Assembly (NCBI GenBank): GCA_002352205.1
Contig: DEHZ01000002.1
Location: forward strand, 248,001 to 312,000
Length of the DNA stretch: 64,000 nucleotides
Source of the DNA: Flavobacterium sp. UBA2787
Lineage (GTDB): Bacteria; Bacteroidota; Bacteroidia; Flavobacteriales; Flavobacteriaceae
Direction of reading: 5' to 3'
How positions within the stretch are numbered: the first letter of the stretch is position 1; each line of letters opens with the position of its first letter. The notes under the pieces are model-generated. The model worked only from the letters and a program-made list of their open reading frames with translations, was not told where the DNA came from and made no database searches. The translations under genes were made by a program, and so were the position numbers. This document shows positions 25,000 to 34,516 of the stretch, piece by piece.

Positions 25000-27399
25000 A
25001 TGGATTCAATTATGATTTATGTGCCAATAATCATGGCATTAATAGGATTAGCTTTTATGTGGGCCAAAAGAGCTTGGGTTTTAAAGCAAGATGCCGGCGA
25101 TGGAAAGATGAAAGAAATTTCAGATTACATCTACGAAGGTGCTTTGGCCTTTCTTAAAGCCGAATATCGATTATTAACTTTCTTTGTTATTGGAGCGAGT
25201 ATAGCTTTAGCAGGAATTTCATTTATCGTTCCAACAACACATATATTAATAGTAGTTGCATTTATTTTCGGTGCTGTTTTTTCGGCTTTAGCTGGAAATA
25301 TGGGAATGAAAATCGCTACAAAAACTAATGTTAGAACAACACAAGCGGCTCGTACGAGCTTGCCACAAGCTTTAAAAGTTTCTTTTGGTGGTGGAACCGT
25401 TATGGGATTAGGTGTTGCCGGTTTAGCCGTTTTAGGTCTAACAGGTTTCTTCATTATATTGTTTCATTACTTTATGAATGGAACATGGACATCTACAGAA
25501 GACATGACAATTGTTCTTGAAACATTAGCAGGTTTTTCTCTTGGTGCTGAATCAATTGCCTTATTTGCTCGTGTGGGTGGTGGTATTTATACTAAAGCTG
25601 CCGATGTGGGTGCTGATTTAGTTGGTAAAGTAGAAGCTGGAATCCCTGAAGATGATCCTCGTAATCCTGCAACAATTGCCGATAACGTTGGTGATAACGT
25701 AGGTGACGTTGCCGGAATGGGTGCCGATTTATTTGGTTCGTATGTAGCAACTGTTCTAGCCGCAATGGTTTTAGGAAATTATGTGATTAAAGATATGGGA
25801 GGTTCAATTGATGATGCTTTCGGCGGAATCGGTCCAATTTTATTACCAATGGCAATTGCCGGTTTTGGAATTTTATTCTCCATCATCGGAACGATGTTGG
25901 TGAAAATTAAAGACAACAACTCAAAAGAAAAAGAAGTACAAGGTGCTTTAAACTTAGGAAACTGGGCATCTATTGTGTTAACAGCTATTTCTTGCTTTGT
26001 ATTAGTAAAATATATGTTGCCTGAAACAATGAATATGGAATTCTTTGGAGAAGGTTTAAAAGAAATTTCATCAATGAGAGTATTCTATGCTACCATTGTT
26101 GGATTATTTGTTGGGGGTGTTATTTCATCTGTAACAGAATATTACACAGGATTGGGTACAAAACCGGTTTTGGCAATTGTACAAAAATCATCAACCGGAG
26201 CAGGAACAAATGTAATTGCTGGTTTAGCAACGGGTATGATTTCTACTTTCCCAACGGTTTTAATTTTTGCAGGTGCTATTTGGGCTTCGTATGCATTAGC
26301 TGGTTTCTATGGTGTGGCTTTAGCTGCTTCTGCGATGATGGCTACAACAGCAATGCAATTAGCAATTGATGCTTTCGGACCAATTTCTGATAATGCCGGT
26401 GGTATTGCCGAAATGAGTGAATTACCAAAAGAAGTTCGTACGCGTACCGATATTTTAGACTCTGTTGGTAATACAACTGCTGCAACCGGAAAAGGTTTTG
26501 CCATTGCTTCTGCAGCGTTAACTTCGTTAGCATTATTTGCTGCGTATGTAACGTTTACAGGAATTGACGGAATCAACATTTTTAAAGCTCCGGTTTTAGC
26601 GATGTTGTTTGTGGGTGGAATGATTCCGGTTGTATTCTCTGCTTTAGCAATGAATTCAGTTGGAAAAGCGGCAATGGATATGGTATATGAAGTTCGTCGT
26701 CAGTTCAAAGAAATTCCTGGAATTATGGAAGGAACAGGAAAACCTGAATATGGTAAATGTGTTGAAATTTCTACAAAAGCCGCTTTACGCGAAATGATGT
26801 TGCCAGGAATTTTGACGATTGGTTTCCCTATTTTAATTGCGGTTTTACCAATGTTGATTGGATATGATAACAAATTAATCGCCGAAATGTTAGGTGGTTA
26901 TATGGCTGGAGTTACTGTTTCGGGAGTACTTTGGGCTGTGTTCCAAAACAATGCCGGTGGTGCTTGGGATAATGCAAAAAAATCATTTGAAGCCGGTGTT
27001 ATGATCAACGGTGAAATGACATACAAAGGTTCTGATGCTCACAAAGCAGCTGTAACCGGAGATACTGTTGGTGATCCGTTTAAAGATACTTCAGGACCTT
27101 CAATGAACATCTTAATCAAATTAACGTGTTTAATAGGTTTAGTAATTGCTCCAATTTTAGGTGGTCACGATGCGGTTACCGTTGTTGAAGAAGTGGAAGC
27201 AATCGAAGTTATTGATGCAGTTGTAAAATCTGAAAACAAAGAAATTTCAATTGATAAATCAAAAACTGCAGATGGTGTTGTAACCGCAAATGTTACAATT
27301 AACACAACTGTTGATGGTGAAACTAAAACTTCTACTCAAACTTTTGTTGGAACAGATGAAGAAGTTACTGCAAAAATTGAAGAATTTAAAAAGCAATAA
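25000..27399 (+). CDS. hppA: K+-dependent-type membrane pyrophosphatase (ion-pumping)
   Basis: 799 aa, about 16 membrane spans, couples PPi hydrolysis to H+ and/or Na+ export. The PPi site motif DVGADLVGKVEAGIPEDDPRNP is intact, as are DNVGDNVGDVAGMGADLFGSY and TGDTVGDPFKDTSGPSMNILIK near the end. GNTTAATGKGFAI carries Ala where K+-independent enzymes have Lys, which places it in the K+-dependent group; whether it moves Na+ or H+ cannot be told. After the last span there is an unusual hydrophilic tail of about 70 residues (about 730-799) rich in Val, Thr, Glu and Lys with no family match that I recognise. Confidence 0.96.
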   Translation: MDSIMIYVPIIMALIGLAFMWAKRAWVLKQDAGDGKMKEISDYIYEGALAFLKAEYRLLTFFVIGASIALAGISFIVPTTHILIVVAFIFGAVFSALAGNMGMKIATKTNVRTTQAARTSLPQALKVSFGGGTVMGLGVAGLAVLGLTGFFIILFHYFMNGTWTSTEDMTIVLETLAGFSLGAESIALFARVGGGIYTKAADVGADLVGKVEAGIPEDDPRNPATIADNVGDNVGDVAGMGADLFGSYVATVLAAMVLGNYVIKDMGGSIDDAFGGIGPILLPMAIAGFGILFSIIGTMLVKIKDNNSKEKEVQGALNLGNWASIVLTAISCFVLVKYMLPETMNMEFFGEGLKEISSMRVFYATIVGLFVGGVISSVTEYYTGLGTKPVLAIVQKSSTGAGTNVIAGLATGMISTFPTVLIFAGAIWASYALAGFYGVALAASAMMATTAMQLAIDAFGPISDNAGGIAEMSELPKEVRTRTDILDSVGNTTAATGKGFAIASAALTSLALFAAYVTFTGIDGINIFKAPVLAMLFVGGMIPVVFSALAMNSVGKAAMDMVYEVRRQFKEIPGIMEGTGKPEYGKCVEISTKAALREMMLPGILTIGFPILIAVLPMLIGYDNKLIAEMLGGYMAGVTVSGVLWAVFQNNAGGAWDNAKKSFEAGVMINGEMTYKGSDAHKAAVTGDTVGDPFKDTSGPSMNILIKLTCLIGLVIAPILGGHDAVTVVEEVEAIEVIDAVVKSENKEISIDKSKTADGVVTANVTINTTVDGETKTSTQTFVGTDEEVTAKIEEFKKQ

Positions 27400-27420
27400 T
27401 TTTTTGAAAATAGAATAAAA

Positions 27421-27452
27421 AAATGCCTTGCAACTGCGAGGCATTTTTATTT
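27421..27452 (+). terminator. Terminator after hppA
   Basis: Stem AAATGCCTTG/CGAGGCATTT (one G-U pair) with a 6-nt loop and T-rich tail. Confidence 0.85.
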
Positions 27453-27484
27453 TTACTAAATTTAGCATGAACAAATAAATTCTC

Positions 27485-29749
27485 ATGACTAAATTTTTTC
27501 TTTCTTTCTTTCTATTTCTGTCCTTTTTGGGATATAGTCAAGAGAACTTGCCACTCATTCCAATTCCTAAACAAATTGAATTTAAGAATGAGTATTTTGA
27601 ACTTGATAAAAATACAGTCATTTTTTCTTCAGATATAAATTCTTTTGAAGCGTTATTTTTGAAAGAAAATATTAAGTTGAAAACGGGTTTAGATTTACAA
27701 ATCACTTCCTCTTATTCAAAAGGAAAAAGTATTCAAATGTCAATTCAAATTCCTGATTCGACAGACTTTGACAAAGAAAAATATGAACTTAAAATTTCTA
27801 AAAATGTAGTTCAACTTTCATCATTTTCTAATCAAGGATTATTTTATGGAATTCAAACCTTTTTACAATCCATTCCATTTCAACAATCAGATAATGTAAA
27901 AATAGCCTGTGTAACTATCGTTGATGAACCCAAATACAAATGGCGAGGAATGCACCTTGATGTTTGTCGTCATTTTTTCTCAATCGATTTTATCAAAAAA
28001 TACATTGATTACATATCTATGTATAAGATGAATACGTTTCATTGGCATTTAACGGATGATCAAGGATGGCGAATTGAGATTAAAAAATATCCAAAACTCA
28101 CAGAAGTTGGAGCTTGGCGTGATGGCTCAATGGTTGGTCATTATAACGAGCAAAGATTTGACACCCTTCGTTATGGAGGATTTTACACTCAAGAAGAAAT
28201 TAAAGAAGTCGTAAAATATGCTCAACAACGACATGTGACGATTGTACCGGAAATCGAAATGCCCGGACACGCATTGGCCGCTTTAGCATCCTATCCTGAA
28301 TTTTCTTGCACAGGAGGCCCTTTTGAAGTAGCAAAAGTTTGGGGTGTTTTGGATGATGTTTTTTGCCCGAAAGATGAAACTTTTACTTTTTTAGAGAACA
28401 TTTTATCAGAAGTAATCGATTTGTTTCCTTCAAAATACATTCATATTGGTGGCGATGAAAGTCCGAAAGTAAGATGGAAAAGCTGTCCACATTGTCAATC
28501 GTTAATCAAAAAAGAAGGATTAAAAGACGAACACGAATTACAAAGTTATTTTATTCAACGAATTGAAAAGTTTGTCAATAGTAAAGGACGAAAAATAATC
28601 GGTTGGGATGAAATTCTGGAAGGCGGACTCGCTCCAAATGCCGCTGTAATGAGCTGGCGAGGAACTGAGGGCGGAATTGCCGCAGCGAAACAAAAGCATT
28701 TTGTGGTTATGACTCCCGGTTCTCACTGTTATTTTGATCATTATCAAGGTGATCCAAAAAACGAACCGATTGCCTTTGGAGGATATACTCCTGTTGAAAA
28801 AGTGTACTCTTTTAACCCAACACCAAACGAATTATCAAAGGAAGAAGCGACTTATATTCTCGGTGCTCAAGCCAATGTTTGGACGGAATATATTGAAACT
28901 CCAGAGCACGTTGAATATATGATTATGCCACGTATGGCAGCACTTTCTGAAGTTTTGTGGGGAACAGCAAATGTTTCGAATTATAAAGATTTCGAAAATA
29001 GATTAATCACCCATTTTGATTTTTATGAAAAAAGCGGCATCAATTACAGCAAAGCAATTTACGAAGTAACGACCGAAGTTTCTTCAGGAAAAAATGGTGT
29101 AGAATTTAATTTGAAAGCCGTCAATCCAAAAGGAATTCGTTTTACAATTGATGGTTCGGAACCAACAAAAAAATCAATGATTTATACAAATCCCATTTCA
29201 GTCACAAATAGTTGCACCATCAAAGCGGCTTATTTTGAAAACGAAAAGCAAAAAAGTAACACAATTGAACAAACGTTCAACATCAACAAATCATCCGGAA
29301 AGAAAATTAGTTTAGAACATCAACCGCATGAAAATTATGGAATTGGCGGAAGTTTTACTTTAGTGGACGGAATGAAAGGCAATCCATCCAAATTTGGCAG
29401 AGATTGGCTCGGATTTTCAGGAAAAGATGTCGTTGCAACAATTGATTTAGATAGAATTGAAACAATTTCTAAAATAAAATTGAATGTTTTAAAAAGTACA
29501 GGAAGTTGGATTTATTTCCCAAAAGAAATTGAATTTCTATCTTCTGAAGATGGTAAAAAATTCATTTCGATGAAAAAGTTTTCATCCACAGAAATCGAAA
29601 ATTTAAACGGAAATATTGAAGGCATTTTTAAAAATACAAAAGCAAAATATTTCAAAGTAATAGCCAAAAATTTAGGAATAATTCCGGATGGGAACCCCGG
29701 TTCAGGTTCTAATGCTTGGCTGTTCATTGATGAAATTTCAGTTGAATAA
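27485..29749 (+). CDS. Beta-N-acetylhexosaminidase, GH20
   Basis: 754 aa exo-glycosidase that removes terminal beta-GlcNAc/GalNAc. Signal peptide (1-18, ending GYSQ), GH20b N-terminal alpha/beta domain (about 22-150), GH20 TIM barrel (about 155-500) with KWRGMHLDVCRHFF, YKMNTFHWHLTDDQGWRIEI and the catalytic Asp-Glu pair in YIHIGGDES near residue 323. The C-terminal part has a chitobiase-like segment (FTIDGSEPTKKSM) and an F5/8-type C carbohydrate-binding domain (about 620-754). First gene of a four-gene operon; an imperfect promoter TAAATTTA lies just upstream. Confidence 0.95.
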   Translation: MTKFFLSFFLFLSFLGYSQENLPLIPIPKQIEFKNEYFELDKNTVIFSSDINSFEALFLKENIKLKTGLDLQITSSYSKGKSIQMSIQIPDSTDFDKEKYELKISKNVVQLSSFSNQGLFYGIQTFLQSIPFQQSDNVKIACVTIVDEPKYKWRGMHLDVCRHFFSIDFIKKYIDYISMYKMNTFHWHLTDDQGWRIEIKKYPKLTEVGAWRDGSMVGHYNEQRFDTLRYGGFYTQEEIKEVVKYAQQRHVTIVPEIEMPGHALAALASYPEFSCTGGPFEVAKVWGVLDDVFCPKDETFTFLENILSEVIDLFPSKYIHIGGDESPKVRWKSCPHCQSLIKKEGLKDEHELQSYFIQRIEKFVNSKGRKIIGWDEILEGGLAPNAAVMSWRGTEGGIAAAKQKHFVVMTPGSHCYFDHYQGDPKNEPIAFGGYTPVEKVYSFNPTPNELSKEEATYILGAQANVWTEYIETPEHVEYMIMPRMAALSEVLWGTANVSNYKDFENRLITHFDFYEKSGINYSKAIYEVTTEVSSGKNGVEFNLKAVNPKGIRFTIDGSEPTKKSMIYTNPISVTNSCTIKAAYFENEKQKSNTIEQTFNINKSSGKKISLEHQPHENYGIGGSFTLVDGMKGNPSKFGRDWLGFSGKDVVATIDLDRIETISKIKLNVLKSTGSWIYFPKEIEFLSSEDGKKFISMKKFSSTEIENLNGNIEGIFKNTKAKYFKVIAKNLGIIPDGNPGSGSNAWLFIDEISVE

Positions 29750-29750
29750 T

Positions 29751-30752
29751 ATGGCAAACAGAAGAAAATTTTTAAAGACAACGGCATTAGCATCAGCAGC
29801 AATTGCTTTGCAATCTTTTCAGCAAAAAGTTGAAGAAGATACTATTACTTTTGAAGATAAGCCAATAAAAAAACCAATTGTTCTTTCCACATGGCGATTT
29901 GGAATTCCCGCTAATGAAGCCGCATGGGAAATTCTAAAAAATAATGGCAGAGCTTTGGATGCAGTTGAAGCAGGCGTAAAAATTCCAGAAGGCGATCCCA
30001 CAGAAAGAAGCGTAGGTTATGGCGGAAGACCGGACAGAGACGGTCGCGTTACACTCGATGCGTGCATCATGGACGAATTTTCAAATATTGGTTCAGTCGC
30101 TTGTTTGGAACATATCAAACATCCAATTTCTGTAGCAAGAGCCGTGATGGAAAAAACGCCTCATGTTATGTTGGTGGGAGAAGGTGCTTTGCAATTTGCT
30201 TTGCAACAAGGTTTTAAAAAAGAAAATCTTTTGTTAGAAGAATCCAAAAAAGAATGGAAAGAATGGTTGAAAAAAAGTGAATATCAACCCAAAGCAAATA
30301 TTGAAAATCACGATACGATTGGCATGATTGCGATGGATTCAAATGGGAATTTATCGGGAGCTTGTACAACGAGCGGAATGGCTTTTAAAATGCACGGTCG
30401 TGTGGGCGATTCTCCGATTATTGGTGCGGGTTTGTATGTTGATAACGAAATTGGTGCAGTAACAGCAACCGGTCACGGCGAAGAGGTTATCCGAATTTCA
30501 GGCTGTCATTTGGTCGTAGAATTGATGAGACAAGGTTTGAGTCCTCAAAAAGCGTGTGAAGAAGCGGTGATGCGAATTGTAAAGCTGACAAGAAATAGAA
30601 ACAAGGAATTAAAAGATATTCAAGTTGGTTTTATTGCTCTTAATAAAAAAGGAGAACACGGATCGTATTGCGTTCAAGGCGGATTTAATTATGCTCTTTA
30701 TGATAATGCGGGAAATCGTTTAATTGATGCTGAATATTATTTGAAAGAATGA
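29751..30752 (+). CDS. N4-(beta-N-acetylglucosaminyl)-L-asparaginase (glycosylasparaginase)
   Basis: 333 aa Ntn-hydrolase that cleaves the GlcNAc-Asn bond left when N-glycoproteins are degraded. The N-terminus (MANRRKFLKTTALASAAIALQ) looks like a signal with a twin-arginine-like start. The autoprocessing site with the catalytic Thr is in ENHDTIGMIAM (Thr near residue 189), and RVGDSPIIGAGLYVDNE and ATGHGEEVIR are conserved. The frame is open upstream into the GH20 gene, but ATG 29751, one base after its stop, is the sensible start. Closest well-known relative in this phylum is the Elizabethkingia enzyme. Confidence 0.95.
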   Translation: MANRRKFLKTTALASAAIALQSFQQKVEEDTITFEDKPIKKPIVLSTWRFGIPANEAAWEILKNNGRALDAVEAGVKIPEGDPTERSVGYGGRPDRDGRVTLDACIMDEFSNIGSVACLEHIKHPISVARAVMEKTPHVMLVGEGALQFALQQGFKKENLLLEESKKEWKEWLKKSEYQPKANIENHDTIGMIAMDSNGNLSGACTTSGMAFKMHGRVGDSPIIGAGLYVDNEIGAVTATGHGEEVIRISGCHLVVELMRQGLSPQKACEEAVMRIVKLTRNRNKELKDIQVGFIALNKKGEHGSYCVQGGFNYALYDNAGNRLIDAEYYLKE

Positions 30753-31420
30753 GTAAACTGGAAATAGCTTGTTTTAATGCAGAATCTGCAACTATTGCTC
30801 AAAATGCAAATGCGGATAGAGTGGAATTATGTGACGGAATTGAAGTAGGTGGAACCACTCCAAATTTAGAAACAGTAAAAGAAGTTCGTCAAAAATTGAC
30901 AATCGATTTATATGTAATGATTCGCCCGAGAGGCGGAAATTTTGTCTATTGTGAAGAAGAAATCGGACAAATGAAATCTTCTATTGTTGAAATGAAAAAG
31001 CTTGGTGTAGATGGTTTTGTATTTGGAATTTTAAACGAAGATAATTCCATAAACAAACAAAAGAATATAGAATTAATCGAATTGACCAAACCTTATCCGT
31101 GTACTTTTCATCGTGCTTTTGATGAAGTTTTAGATTATGAACAAGCTTTGGAAGATGTTATAGAATGTAGATTTTCGACTATTTTAACTTCAGGAACAAA
31201 ACCAAATGTGACCGAAGGAATTCAACTTTTGAAGCAATTAGTTGAGAAGGCATCCAATAGAATAACCATTATGCCTGGTGGTGGTTTAAGATCTTCAAAT
31301 ATCAGTGAACTAAATCAAATTGTTAAAGCAGATTTTTATCATTCTTCTGCAATAATTGATGGAAATGGAATGGCAGATATTACAGAAATACAAGCATTAA
31401 AATCAAAATTAAATGGATAA
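30749..31420 (+). CDS. cutC: CutC family TIM-barrel protein
   Basis: 223 aa. CutC signatures are clear: EIACFNAESATIAQNANADRVELCDGIEVGGTTP, MIRPRGGNFVYCEEEI, FHRAFDEV and ILTSG...IMPGGGL (residue landmarks only). Named for copper homeostasis in E. coli, but that role has been questioned and the true reaction of the family is not established. Here it overlaps the preceding gene by 4 nt and the following beta-mannosidase by 8 nt, inside a glycan-degradation operon with no copper gene, which argues for a carbohydrate-linked function. Confidence 0.93.
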   Translation: MSKLEIACFNAESATIAQNANADRVELCDGIEVGGTTPNLETVKEVRQKLTIDLYVMIRPRGGNFVYCEEEIGQMKSSIVEMKKLGVDGFVFGILNEDNSINKQKNIELIELTKPYPCTFHRAFDEVLDYEQALEDVIECRFSTILTSGTKPNVTEGIQLLKQLVEKASNRITIMPGGGLRSSNISELNQIVKADFYHSSAIIDGNGMADITEIQALKSKLNG

Positions 31421-33893
31421 GAATTGGCTGAGCATACTTGTTTTTTTCTTTTGCTCTTTTTTGGGGTTTTCTCAAAATTCTTCCCGCGATTTATCTTCTG
31501 AAAATTGGACATTTAAAAAAGTTAACGATTCCAATTGGTTTTCTGCTAAAGTGCCGGGAACCATTCACACCGATTTATTTCAAAATAACTTGATTCCGGA
31601 TCCTTTTTTTGGAGCAAATGAAAAAGAATTGCAATGGATTGAAGAGGAAGACTGGCTATACAAAACAGATTTTCAAATAACTAAAGATGAATTAGAAAAC
31701 AATATTATCGAACTAAATTTTGATGGTTTAGATACATATGCAACTGTTTTTTTAAATGGTAAAAAGGTGCTTTTGGCTGATAATATGTTTAGAAGCTGGA
31801 AAATCGATGTAAAAAACCAGTTGAAAATCGGTAAAAATACAATAGAAATTCATTTTGAATCAGCATCAAAAAAAGGAGAAGAAGAGTCACAGAAATTATC
31901 TTATACATTGCCAGAAAAAGAACGTGTCTTTGTTCGAAAAGCACAATATCATTTTGGTTGGGATTGGGCTCCTCGTTTCGTAACTGCCGGAATTTGGAAG
32001 AAAGTACACTTAAAATTCTGGAATAAAGCTAAGATTGAAAACATTCTTTACGATCAAAAATTATTAAATACCGAAATTGCAAAAATGGATTTTGTTTTTA
32101 CAGTTACAACAGAGAAATCCGGTAAATATCAAATTAGATTAGGAGAGAAACCATTTCCATTTCAACTAAAAAAAGGACAAAATACTGTAAAAATTCCAAT
32201 TGAAATTTCAAATCCAATTTTATGGTGGTGTAATGGTTTGGGAGTTTCACATCTATATATTTTTAGATTCTCATTGGAACAAAATGGAGCTATAATTGAT
32301 GAAAAAGAATTAAAAATTGGTTTGCGAACTATAGAATTGGTTCAGGAAAATGATGAAAAAGGTAAAAGTTTCTATTTTAAATTAAACGGAAAACCTGTTT
32401 TTATAAAAGGTGCCAATGTGATTCCATCCGATAGTTTTTTGCCGAGAATTACAGATTCGACTTATTTTTCTATGGTAAAAGAAGCTAAAAATGCTAATAT
32501 GAATATGCTACGTGTTTGGGGCGGAGGTGTGTATGCCGATGATGCATTTTATGATGCTTGTGATTCAAATGGTATTTTAGTGTGGCAAGATTTTATGTTC
32601 GCTTGTGCGATGTATCCGGGCGATAATTATTTTTTAGAAAATGTGAAGCAAGAAGTGATTGACAACGTCATCCGTTTGCGAAATCATCCCAGTATAGCTT
32701 TGTGGTGTGGAAATAATGAAAATGATGAAGGTTGGCACAATTGGGGATGGCAAAAACAGTATAATTATTCAAAATCAGATTCTACCAAAATTTGGAACGA
32801 TTATCAAAAACTTTTTCACCAATTAATTCCTAAAACGTTGGATAGTTTGTTGCCAAAAAATGAAAACCGATATTGGCCATCATCACCTTCATTAGGTTGG
32901 GGTCGAAAGGAAAGTTTGACACAAGGAGATGTCCATTATTGGGGAGTTTGGTGGGGAAAAGAACCATTTGAAATCTACAATCAAAAAGTGGGAAGATTTG
33001 TTAGCGAATATGGTTTTCAAGGAATGCCTTCAGTGGAAACGTTGCAAAAAGTGTTGTCAAAAGAAGAGATGAATTTTAATTCAGACGCATTTAAAAATCA
33101 TCAAAAACATCCAACCGGATTTGAAACTATTCGTGAATACATGGAACGAGATTTTATTATTCCCGAAAAGTTGGAGGATTTTGCCTATGTTTCTCAGTTG
33201 TTACAAGCGAGAGGAATGAAAATTGCCATCGAAGCTCACCGAAGAGCTATGCCCAATTGTATGGGAACTCTTTTTTGGCAATTGAACGACTGTTGGCCGG
33301 TTACATCGTGGAGTGCAATTGACTATTATGGCGATAAAAAAGCATTTTATTATCAAACCCAAAGAAGTTTTGATCCACTTTTGGTTCACGTTTATCAAAA
33401 TAATTCGGAAATTGAAATTTATACTATCAATGACAATCAGTCGGATTTTTCAGGAAAATTGAAACTAAAAATAATTGATTTTCAAGGAAATAAGCTTTGG
33501 AATGATTCCGTGCTAGTAAAATCCAAATCAAATTTTTCTGAAATTCAATTCAAAATAACAGAAACAATTTTAAATCAATTTGATAAAAAGGAGATTGTTT
33601 TACAAGCCGAATTTATTTCCGAAAACCAAATAAAAGAAGCAATTCATTTTTTTGCTAAACCGAAAGAATTAGCATTAAAAAAGCCAACAATTCAAGTAAA
33701 TCACATTGATAAAAACACAATTGAATTAAAATCAGATATTTTAGCGATAGGTGTTTTTTTGCAAGATGAAGGAATCACATTCGATACAAATTACTTTGAT
33801 TTACTTCCAAACCAGAAAAAAATAATCAAAACATCCGATTTTGTTCAAAACCTGAAAATTAAGACGCTATTTGATACGCTAAAAAAAAAGTAA
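31413..33893 (+). CDS. Beta-mannosidase, GH2
   Basis: 826 aa exo-glycosidase. Signal peptide (1-20, GFSQ), N-terminal jelly-roll sugar-binding domain (about 25-190, WDWAPRF), Ig-like domain (about 200-310) and GH2 TIM barrel (about 320-620) with MLRVWGGGVYADDAFYDACD, the acid/base Glu in CGNNENDEG (near residue 433) and the nucleophile Glu in VSEYGFQGMPS (near 532). The pattern is that of mannosidases (WGWG-type YHFGWDWAPRF and GGGVYE-like region), not galactosidases. Fourth gene of the operon; with GH20 and the asparaginase it could dismantle Man-GlcNAc2-Asn. Confidence 0.93.
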   Translation: MDKNWLSILVFFFCSFLGFSQNSSRDLSSENWTFKKVNDSNWFSAKVPGTIHTDLFQNNLIPDPFFGANEKELQWIEEEDWLYKTDFQITKDELENNIIELNFDGLDTYATVFLNGKKVLLADNMFRSWKIDVKNQLKIGKNTIEIHFESASKKGEEESQKLSYTLPEKERVFVRKAQYHFGWDWAPRFVTAGIWKKVHLKFWNKAKIENILYDQKLLNTEIAKMDFVFTVTTEKSGKYQIRLGEKPFPFQLKKGQNTVKIPIEISNPILWWCNGLGVSHLYIFRFSLEQNGAIIDEKELKIGLRTIELVQENDEKGKSFYFKLNGKPVFIKGANVIPSDSFLPRITDSTYFSMVKEAKNANMNMLRVWGGGVYADDAFYDACDSNGILVWQDFMFACAMYPGDNYFLENVKQEVIDNVIRLRNHPSIALWCGNNENDEGWHNWGWQKQYNYSKSDSTKIWNDYQKLFHQLIPKTLDSLLPKNENRYWPSSPSLGWGRKESLTQGDVHYWGVWWGKEPFEIYNQKVGRFVSEYGFQGMPSVETLQKVLSKEEMNFNSDAFKNHQKHPTGFETIREYMERDFIIPEKLEDFAYVSQLLQARGMKIAIEAHRRAMPNCMGTLFWQLNDCWPVTSWSAIDYYGDKKAFYYQTQRSFDPLLVHVYQNNSEIEIYTINDNQSDFSGKLKLKIIDFQGNKLWNDSVLVKSKSNFSEIQFKITETILNQFDKKEIVLQAEFISENQIKEAIHFFAKPKELALKKPTIQVNHIDKNTIELKSDILAIGVFLQDEGITFDTNYFDLLPNQKKIIKTSDFVQNLKIKTLFDTLKKK

Positions 33894-33901
33894 AATAGTG
33901 C

Positions 33902-34516
33902 TTAAAACAATCCGTTTATTTCAGCATCAATTCGATTAATAATCATCCCTAAATCTTCCGGATTATCAACAAAATTAATGTTGTCCACATCAATGATTAG
34001 CAGTTTTCCTTTATCATAACTTTGAATCCAAGCTTCATAACGTTCGTTCAAACGACTTAAATAATCAATTGAAATGGTGTTTTCATATTCACGCCCTCTT
34101 TTGTGAATTTGACTCACTAAATTAGGAATCGAACTTCTCAAATAAATTAGTAAATCCGGAGCTTGAACCATACTTTCCATTAATTCAAACAACGATTTAT
34201 AATTATTAAAATCTCTGTTGGTCATTAATCCCATTGCGTGAAGATTAGGAGCAAAAATATGTGAGTCTTCATAAATCGTTCGATCCTGAATAATTTTTTT
34301 TCCGCTTTCGCGAATTTGCAAAACCTGTCTGAATCTACTATTTAAAAAGTAAATTTGTAAATTAAACGACCAGCGTTCCATCTGATGATAAAAATCGTCC
34401 AAATACGGGTTGTCCACCACATCTTCAAAATGCGGTTCCCATTTAAAATGTTTGGCCAATAATCGAGTTAAAGTGGTTTTTCCGGCTCCAATGTTGCCTG
34501 CTACTGCTATGTGCAT
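33902..34516 (-). CDS. Deoxynucleoside kinase
   Basis: 204 aa dNK/thymidine kinase 2-like salvage enzyme phosphorylating deoxynucleosides with ATP. P-loop GNIGAGKT at residues 7-14, the substrate-site DRTIYEDSHIFA and the LID region RGREYE. Specificity (dA/dG versus dC/dT) cannot be read from sequence. Its ATG shares one base with the stop of the upstream hypothetical gene (TAATG), so the two are translationally coupled. Confidence 0.92.
   Translation of the reverse strand: MHIAVAGNIGAGKTTLTRLLAKHFKWEPHFEDVVDNPYLDDFYHQMERWSFNLQIYFLNSRFRQVLQIRESGKKIIQDRTIYEDSHIFAPNLHAMGLMTNRDFNNYKSLFELMESMVQAPDLLIYLRSSIPNLVSQIHKRGREYENTISIDYLSRLNERYEAWIQSYDKGKLLIIDVDNINFVDNPEDLGMIINRIDAEINGLF

Noticed and set aside
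25131..26579. Long minus-strand open frames inside hppA
   Set aside because: Reverse-frame translations of Gly/Ala-rich membrane helices; no start context and no family features.
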